64,000 nucleotides of DNA from Campanula takesimana. Taxonomy: Eukaryota > Streptophyta > Magnoliopsida > Asterales > Campanulaceae. This document shows positions 57,205 to 64,000 of this stretch, one piece after another. Position 1 is the stretch's first letter. Each line of letters begins with the position of its first letter. Both the position numbers and the translations under genes were made by a program. The notes beneath the pieces were generated by a model. That model was not told the DNA's origin and searched no databases. It saw only the letters and a list, made by a program, of their open reading frames with translations. The DNA lies in contig JAOWBW010000043.1 in NCBI GenBank assembly GCA_026119855.1, positions 434,001 through 498,000 on the forward strand, in the 5' to 3' direction.

Positions 57205-58598
57205 ATGGCCTCCAACCTTTTTAGTCTTGGTGCCGAGGTCGTCAAGAGTTACGAGAAAGATTTATCGACATTCGTTTATTCTTTCAAGACCCATCCCAAA
57301 AATGCTTTCATCAAAGACTTCGGATTTCGAATTCTTTTCACTTTGCGAACATTGAAGCTGGATTGGGACTTGTTGAAGGCCGCTGCAGCCTTCTGGGATT
57401 ATGATAGCCATGCATTCAACTTTTCGGCCAATGAAATAGTGCCGACTGTCGATGATTTTGGGGCCATTTTGGGTATGCCTTTAGCTGGTCTGATTGCAGT
57501 CCCTAAATATCACCGCGGTGTTGTTGATTTTTAGGTTGACCTTCTGAATCTACCTGTCGAAGAGGTGAAGAAGATGATGCACGGGACCGTTGTTGACATA
57601 ACTGAGCTTCCGATGTTATTCAGTTTGCATTCGAAAGATGTCACGGTTCAGTCCTTTAAGAGAAATGACATGGCTGTCTGCCTTTTCAGTGAGGTTTTGT
57701 TTTTCACTCCTCTGGGTACTGCAGATGCGCAGTTGGCTGAAATCGTGTTGCAGACGAAAGGACATCGATTTAGCATAATTCCGCTCATTGTAGGAGAGAC
57801 CTTGCATGGTTTGGATGAATTGCACCGTACGGGCGAGATGCGACGAGGAAGCCCCTTACTTTTGACCATAAGGCTTCAAGAGCATTTCAGGCTTTATGCG
57901 TCAGATGGCGACCTTTCTCCTTTTGCTGTTCACAGACGACGGTTGCTGATTAGAGATTTGACTGAAGAAGGTTGGAGGAGATTTTTTGCTTCTCGCCTTA
58001 CAGCTGACGTTGAGTGGTGCCCTTGGGGTCTTCGCCCTTTTGTGGAGTGGACCTCTGGTTTTCAGCATGTGGTTTTACTCGGGTTGAGAGATTCTTCGTT
58101 TTACCAACCAGAACGGGTTCTGAGGCAATTTGGCCGTCAACAGATAATTCCTTTTCTGAGGAACGGGAGGCTTCGTCCAGTTTCTTATATGGGTCCGGAC
58201 TTTTTGAATGAGCTTCAGTCGGCTTGGGGAGATGATCGTAACCGTCGGGCTTCCGCTCCATTGCACCGGGGTAGTATTTTCCTTCCCGAGAGTTACTTGG
58301 ATCATTTGCTTGGTACCGTCTACCGTGGCATTACTTGGGTAGATGCTCTTCGGGTGAGTTGCTAGGAAAGGACTTTGAGCCCAGCAGTGCTTTGAGGTAC
58401 AAGGAAGCTGCTGCTGATGTGAACAACCTTCTGACCGACCCTTTCGGTACCCCTTTGGATGACTTTTATGCTCGGAGGCGCTCTGTTGCGCAAAAGATAT
58501 CGGTCTGTATCAGTGTCCCTAGGTCCCCCAAGAAGAGTAGGATTGATGGCCGTTCGAATGGTCCTTCCAAGGCCAAGAGAAAATTAGATTTTTCCTAG
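57205..58598 (+). pseudogene. Antisense extra ORF of Tat element B (DUF7745-like)
   Basis: The ATG at 57205 has a good context (cccATGg). It encodes 'SNLFSLGAEVVKSYEKDL', 'KLDWDLLKAAAAFWDYDSHAF' and 'EIVPTVDDFGAILGMPL', a pattern of the DUF7745 / plant mobile-domain-like proteins carried by Tat elements. A single TAG (57532-57534) interrupts an otherwise open frame that runs to 58365. A frameshift there leads to a basic C-terminal tail ('SPKKSRIDGR', 'SKAKRKLDFS') ending at 58598. It lies opposite to pol, between pol and the 3' LTR, as antisense ORFs do in some Tat lineages. Its function is unknown. Confidence 0.78.
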
Positions 58599-59010
58599 TA
58601 CCCCCGAGAGATTGCAATTAAAATAGACCACTTCTTTTAAGATTTAATGTTTTACTGTCTTTTAATAGCTCAACATTTCCATTGTAATGATAAAAATGAT
58701 TCAAGAAATGAATAAAAATTGCATCTCGTTAATTTGAAATGATTTGGGTATTTGTTTATGTTTTAGACCGCACCTGAAGGTTGCCTACGTTCCTCCAGTG
58801 TAGAGGCTCAGGTCTCCGTAGTTCAAACAAACGAAGACCATTTTTTTTTTTTGTGCACCCTATTTTTTGCCTAGACCGCCCTTTCGGGTTTTCATTCTAG
58901 CGGGCTTCTTTTTTGCACATGCTCTAATTTTTGCCTAGGCCGCCCTTGAGGGTTTTCAACCTAGCGAGCTCTTTTTTTTTTTTTTTTTTATGGTCTTCGT
59001 TTATTAGACG
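58599..59010 (+). other. Spacer between antisense ORF and pol, with Tat dyad
   Basis: It contains 'gaatgaataaaaattgc', a possible poly-A signal for the antisense ORF, and the conserved dyad at 58781-58824. There are also two ~75-bp direct copies of 'tttttgcctag.ccgccctt..ggttttca' (about 58860-58915 and 58925-58975) and T-runs. No gene. Confidence 0.6.
58781..58824 (+). promoter_or_regulatory. Conserved Tat dyad, copy 4
   Basis: 'ttgcctacgttcctcc' and 'ctccgtagttc' pair (CTACG/CGTAG). An inner CCTC/GAGG pair and an overlapping ACCTGA/TCAGGT pair (58772-58814) would give a compound hairpin. Confidence 0.55.
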
Positions 59011-59960
59011 TAAAATCTCTTCAATTTGTCGAGGTTGACTTCCTTTGGCAGCTGATCTCCGTCTAAGTCCACGAGTCGGACTGCACCGCCGCTTAGTATC
59101 TTCTTGACTACGTATGGACTGATCCATCGGGGTCCCCATTTTCCAAGGGGGTTCATGCATTAGGAGGGTGTTGTCTTAGGACCAAATCTCCCACACTGAT
59201 GTTTCGGGGCTTCACCTTTTTGTTGAAATCCCTAGCCATTCTTTGTTGATAGGCCCTCGTACGTTCGATTGCCCTTAGCCATTTCTCGTCGAGTAGGGCT
59301 AGCTGTTCATATCGACTTTGCATCCAATCGACTTCATTGACTTGGTTCTCAAGGAGGACCCGTAGGGATGGAACTTCGAGCTCTATTGGTACTACAGCTT
59401 CGGAACCATATACCAATGCATATGGAGTTACTCCAGTCGCTGTCCGTATTGACGTGCGGTAGCCCCATAATGCTAGAGGTAGGTTTTCGGGCCAATCCCT
59501 TCCAGTGGAGGCCATTTTCTTCACAATGGTCTCGATTGTCTTATTAGCTGCCTCAACCGCGCCGTTTGCTTGAGGGCGGTATGGAGACGACTTGTGCTTA
59601 GTAATCTTGTATTCTACCAGGAGCGCGTCCATCTCTTTCTCAAAGTGAGAGCCGTTGTCTGAGATGATCTCATGGGGAACGCCGTATCGGCACATGGTGT
59701 GGGTTTTCACGAATTCGGCCACTTTCTTGGCGTTGAGAACTCGGTAAGCCTGTGCTTCGACCCATTTTTGTAAAATAGTCCACGGCTACTAGGACGAAAG
59801 ATTGTCCGTTGCTGCCATTAGGGTAGACTTTGCCAATTATGTCTATGCCCCAACAAGTGAAAGGCCAAGGCGTGGTCATATTGTAAAGCTGTGAGGGTGG
59901 AGCGTGCTGTAGATTGGCATGGAATTGGCATTTGGCGCACCACTTGACTTTCTCGATTCA
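59011..59960 (-). pseudogene. Tat B integrase
   Basis: The minus strand gives the zinc-finger end 'CAKCQFHANLQHAPPSQL', then the core with D in 'CWGIDIIGKVYPNGSNGQSF', D in 'IISDNGSHFEKEMDALL' and E in 'NGAVEAANKTIETIV'. 'SVGDLVLRQ' follows. The frame changes near 59765 (after 'YFTKM') and again near 59155. There the last ~45 codons ('LGKWGPRWISPYVVKKIL' to 'LDKLKRFYV') are in another frame and stop near 59012. A TGA near 59958 separates it from the zinc-finger start. No chromodomain, as expected for Tat. Confidence 0.88.
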
Positions 59961-61034
59961 GTCCCTTTCCATGGTGCTCCAATAATAACCCATGCGGAGT
60001 ATCTTCTTGGTCAACATAAACCCGTTCATGTGGGGCCCACATTCACCTTCGTGGATCTCATGCATTATTTCTTGAGCTTCGGTCTCATTTGCGCATAGGA
60101 GATTGATCCCTTCGTGGTGCCTTTTGTAGACTCTGTCCCCAATCAGTACGTATCGGGAAGCTAGTCTTTGTAATGCCATTTGAGACATCTTATTGCTATT
60201 CTCGGGATAAGTACCATCCTTGAGGAAACTCATGATATCCGCACACCACGGGGAGTTTGCTTGGACCTCGTTGATCTCGATACTCATGTAGTATGCCGGA
60301 CTGTTTCGTCGGGAAATTTTGAAGGGCTTCACCATTTTACCCTCAGGTATTTCGACCAGTGAACCGATGGTAGCTAGTGCATCAGCGAAACGGTTTTTGT
60401 CCCTTGGCAGGTAGTTGAAGGTGATTTCTTGAAACTGTTTGACCAACTCCTCGAGATGTTGACCATACCATTGCAGAGTTGAGTCTTGAATCTTCCATTT
60501 TCCAGATGTCTGATTGATGATGAGCAAGGAATCACCGAATACTTCTAAACTTGTGACATTTCTCTCGAGGGCTGCTTCGAGCCCTGCTATGCAAGCTTCG
60601 TACTCAGCGGTGTTGTTGGTGGCTTCGAATTCGAGGCGGATAGCGATTGGAGTATACATGTCCTTAGGATCAACAAGTAAATCCGTATGCCATATCCATG
60701 CTTATTGGCTACGCCATCGAAAAAAAGTTGCCACTTATTTTCTTCTGTTGTAGCGCAAATTAAATGCTCGTCGGGGAACTGTACATCTTCCCCCTTCACT
60801 TCGTCACATAGAAATTCAGCAAGCTGATCACTAAACACTTTCCCCCTAATGGATTTGAGTGTGACGTAAGTGATATCGTCGTATCCGGCGAGCATGAAAT
60901 ACCATTTGGCTATTCTTGTTGACATGAAAGGCTTCTCGAAGATGTAGCGGAGCGGGTCCACTTTTGCTACCAACTTGATTGGGAAGGCCTCCATGTAATG
61001 CTTGAGCTTTTTAGTAACCCAAACCAATGCAGCA
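59961..61034 (-). pseudogene. Tat B second (archaeal-type) RNase H and integrase zinc finger start
   Basis: 'WQLFFDGVANKHGYGI' (first Asp) leads into the second RNase H. After a frameshift near 60662 the chain continues 'LEFEATNNTAEYEACIAGLEAAL' (Glu), 'VFGDSLLIINQTSGKW' (Asp) and 'NRFADALATIGS' (Asp). The presence of a second RNase H between the RT-linked one and integrase defines the Tat/Ogre clade. The end 'GECGPHMNGFMLTKKILRMGYYW' is the H-x-x-H side of the integrase finger. Confidence 0.9.
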
Positions 61035-62275
61035 CAAGACTTCTCTAAGACAGAGTAGTTCTTTTCAGCTCCTTGAAACCGGCGGCTGACAAAGTAGATA
61101 GCATTCTATTTTGTGGAGTCTCGCTGTTCTTGTGCAAACATAGCCCCTAGGGCTTCATCATTGACACTGAGATAGAGCAAGAAAGGCTTCTCTTTGTGTG
61201 GTGGAACCAAAACTAGAGGGCATGTCAAGTAATGCTTCACTTGGTCGAAGGCTTCTTGGCAAGCATCGGTCCATTCTAGAGCCACATTCTTTTTGAGTAG
61301 CTTGAAGATCGGCTCACACATGAATGTGAGTTGGTGCACAAATCGACTGATGTATTGAAGTCTGCCCATGAAACCTTTGATTTCCTTCTGCGTCTTTGGA
61401 GGAGGCATGTCAATGATTGCTTTGATCTTGGAGGGATCGGCTTCAATTCCCCTCTCAGTGACCATGTAACGGAGAACCTTTCCTCTGACGATCCCAAACG
61501 TGCACTTTTCGGGATTGAGTCACATTTTGTGTTGTCGAAGTCTTTCAAAGAATTTGCGAAGATCGATCAAATATTGACCATTGGTTCCCTTCGAATGGAT
61601 GATCATGTCGTCTACATAGACCTCGATCTCTTTATGAATCATGTCATGGAATAGATCCGTAACAGCCCTCTGGTAGGTAGCCCCAGCGTTCCTTAGTCCG
61701 AACGGCATGACTGTGTAGCAGAAAGTGCCCCACGGTGTTGTGAAAGCTGTCTTGTGTTGATCCTCTTCGGACATGAGAATCTGATTGTAACCGGCAAAAC
61801 CGTCCACAAATGAGCGGACTTCATAGTTGGCAGTTGAATCGACGAGAATGTCGATGTTTGGTAGTGGAAAATCATCTTTCGGGGAAGCTTTGTTCAAATC
61901 CAGGAAGTCCACACAAACCCGAACCTTGCCGTTTGCCTTTCTGACTGTCACAATGTTGGCTAGCCAAGTCGGATACTCAATGACTTTGATGAAACCCACA
62001 CTGAGGAGCTTTTCAATCTCTTCTTTGACTTGTAGAGACCATTCTGGCTTGATCTTTCTGAGCTTCTGCTTTACTGGCTTGGCGTCCTCTCTGATCGGAA
62101 TTCTGTGCTCCGCGACCTTTCTGTCCAAACCCGGCATGTCTTTGTACGACCATGCGAATACATCCACGAATTCTCTGAGCAATGCAGTCAATCTGTCTTT
62201 GTCTTCCCCCTTGAAGAAGCTGCCAATATTCGTTTCTTTCGGCTCTTCGTCGGTACCCAGATTAACAACATGCAA
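61035..62275 (-). pseudogene. Tat B reverse transcriptase and first RNase H
   Basis: This is RT with 'KLRKIKPEWSLQVKEEIEKLL', 'RVCVDFLDLNKASPKDDFPLP', 'FAGYNQILMSEEDQHKTAFTT', 'YTVMPFGLRNAGATYQR' and the catalytic 'VYVDDMIIHS'. It is followed by the connection and RNase H ('FLLYLSVNDEALGAMF'; the first catalytic Asp of the usual 'YLA-x-S-D/E' box is not preserved as such). Two stops in one frame break it: TGA near 61520 where Arg or Lys is expected, and TAG near 61105. The frame is otherwise maintained over 1.6 kb. Confidence 0.9.
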
Positions 62276-62717
62276 TTCCTCATCAGCCCCTGGACCATTT
62301 TCACCACGACAACGAACCTGTTGAGCTAGTTCATTTAGGTATGTTATGTTTTTTCGTGGTCTATTTCATCATAATTTGAATCGTTATTAACTTGTTCATT
62401 AAGTTCGTTATTAGTTAATTCATCATTTATGATGTTTGCAATCTCGGGGTACTCAGAAATATCAATTTTTTCATTAGCAAAGAAAGGAAACACACGCTCG
62501 GCTATTGCCTCCATATCCTCTTAGGTGAGGGCATTGGAAACACTCTCGGACTCAAAAGTAAGTGTGAGCCGCTCTTCCTTTGTTGCTGTACGGGGTATGC
62601 AACCCATTTCTCGGATCAAGAAATCCTCAGATACTATGGGCCCCTTCGTTGAATACCAGTTGTTGATTGGCTCGGAGCTTGGCGGGATCTCACTGATGGT
62701 TTCCTTTCTGACAATGG
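62276..62717 (-). pseudogene. Tat B linker upstream of reverse transcriptase
   Basis: Minus-strand frames encode 'PINNWYSTKGPIVSEDFLIREMGCI' and an acidic segment ('DISEYPEIANIINDELTNN'), typical of the region between protease and RT in Tat elements. Stops lie near 62522 and 62355. LTR C cuts the chain at 62717. B's protease and gag must lie beyond element C, outside the window. Confidence 0.65.
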
Positions 62718-63934
62718 TGTAGACACCCCGCCTTGGACCTCTCACCCCGATTGCATACAAAGTATTTTTATTTAACTTATTTTTGTTGATTTCTGTTACT
62801 TCGGTTAATTTCCTAACTGATTCCGTTAGTTTTGGACTAAACTGCATAACAGAGTTAACTTTTAGGGTCATTCTGTCATTCTGTCCTTTTCTGCCGCGGG
62901 CGCTTCCGGAACTGTTAACGGGCTGCGCGCGCGTCTCGCCCCAAAAGCGGGACTCGCGCGCTTCCCACTTTGGCAGTAACGGATTGCACCTTATTTCCCT
63001 CCTTTTCCTAGTTCACAAAATAACCTCTTTTTACATCCAAGTTCATCCCCCCTTTGTTCCAAAACCTCCCAATCCTTTATTCTAGCCTTTTCATTAAAAA
63101 ACAAAATATTTCTTTTTATTATTATTTGATTTTCTTTTATTTATTTCATTTATTATTTTATCTATCTTATTTTCTATTGGTCAATTCCATCTCACATGGA
63201 TTGACCAATTTCCCTCCAAGTTTTCCCTCCTTTTTTTACCTATAAAAACCTCTCATTTCTACCTTAGAAAAGGACCAACTTCATCTTCCCTACAAGAACT
63301 ATACACAAGTTCTCTCAACACATTTTCCCTACAAACAAACACTACACAAAGTGTTGCACAACCATTTCTCTACAAACAACACCATCTTCAAGTCAAAGTC
63401 TAAGGTCCTCTTTTCTAAAGGTACTTTTATTCTTCTTCTCTTTTATTCTAGTCTTACTAGTATTCAATCCCCATCAATTGGGACATGACCAAATGACCAC
63501 TTTACTACATTAAAGTTGGTTAAGGTTATCTCCCTACATTTTAATCTCTACTTTAATTTCCTATACATTTCTTAATGTAATTGTTTAGCATAAATTTATA
63601 AATAAAACAATTATCTTTTCTTCCCCTTTTTCTTTACATTATAATTGTTAGCACTGTTAATAAATTGAAGGACATTTAGCATTAGAACACCAATAGTAGC
63701 AAGACCCGCATAAGCGGGGCGGAGTGGGTGTTTAAGTACTTCCCACTCCGTCTCCTAACCCCCGAACCATTCTCTCCCGAATCTCTGGATTTTGTACATA
63801 AATTAGGCTATTTCTAGGTTTTTCTTATGTTCCTTTAAAAACATAGGTGGCGACTCTAAAAAATCTAAAACAAGTTAGACATCCTAGGATAATTCACCGC
63901 TCTAGCCAAGTTGTAGTTTCCCGGGGTATCTACA
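62718..63934 (+). mobile_element. Tat element C, 5' LTR
   Basis: The 1217-bp LTR begins TGTAGACACCCCGCCTTGG and ends GGGGTATCTACA, of the same family as LTR A. It interrupts B's coding frame. The five bases before it (AATGG, 62713-62717) should recur after the 3' LTR outside the window. It has a TATA box 'cctataaaaacc' (63239-63250), a GCGC-rich cluster (62890-62970) and the U5 primer-like motif at 63848-63857. Short plus-strand frames inside are not genes. Confidence 0.92.
63239..63250 (+). promoter_or_regulatory. TATA box of LTR C
   Basis: 'cctataaaaacc', followed ~45 bp later by an ACA/TCT-rich leader, the usual plant LTR arrangement. Confidence 0.55.
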
Positions 63935-63935
63935 G

Positions 63936-64000
63936 TGGCGACTCTGCTGCGGAGGATTTAGAGGGTTAAACTTGCGTTCTTAACTTTTGGTGTTCTTATT
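63936..64000 (+). promoter_or_regulatory. Primer binding site and leader start of element C
   Basis: TGGCGACTCTGCTGCGGA directly after the LTR matches the tRNA-Arg primer complement. The following 'gagggttaaacttgcgtt' is the same as in element A. The element continues off the window. Confidence 0.8.

Overview
The window is nuclear DNA from a flowering plant. The evidence is the set of repeat lineages: Sire-type Ty1/copia, chromodomain Ty3/gypsy of Tekay/Del type, Tat/Ogre Ty3/gypsy with a tRNA-Arg primer site and dual RNase H, L1 LINEs with DUF4283 ORF1 and plant-type RNase H, and a hAT element carrying a plant nodulin-like transporter fragment. I cannot name the species; a eudicot is likely but not shown. 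I see no intact host gene. Nearly everything is transposon or satellite, and almost all coding regions carry stops or frameshifts.

Layout. 1-2818: 3' part of a long Tat-type LTR with three ~220-bp tandem repeats. 2819-9.3 kb: a very decayed minus-strand copia element, split by a 5'-truncated L1 (7065-8235, 14-bp target duplication, poly-T). About 9.58-11.89 kb: 5' half of a plus-strand L1, with ORF1 intact and ORF2 cut in the endonuclease domain by a minus-strand Tat LTR (11889-13071). The 3'-UTR-like sequence of that Tat element grades into a ~15.4-kb array of a 138-bp satellite (13597-28981). The array runs into a 100-N assembly gap.

29.1-50.0 kb is a minus-strand Sire-type copia element (here 'D') in pieces. 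It has been hit by three later insertions, each with a perfect target-site duplication and each leaving D's reading context continuous when mentally removed: a solo LTR (31254-32632, AAGGT), a nonautonomous hAT (33184-34703, CGTATCAT) containing a captured fragment of a nodulin-like MFS transporter gene, and a nearly intact Tekay chromovirus (38230-47405, TTCTT).

50.0-51.8 kb holds a copia-like gag remnant with an unusual domain order. 51.8-64.0 kb is a probable three-level Tat nest: element A (plus; LTR, PBS, a short gag without a capsid domain), then element B (minus; 3' LTR, minisatellite-rich 3' UTR, an antisense extra ORF with a DUF7745-like protein, and a decayed RT/RNase H/aRNase H/integrase), then element C (plus; LTR and PBS only, running off the window).

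Recurring themes are: tandem repeats arising in Tat 3' UTRs and in LTRs; a primer-site-like motif repeated inside the U5 of Tat LTRs; a conserved dyad (CCTACG...CGTAG) in Tat 3' regions; and GCGC-rich clusters in LTRs of unrelated lineages.
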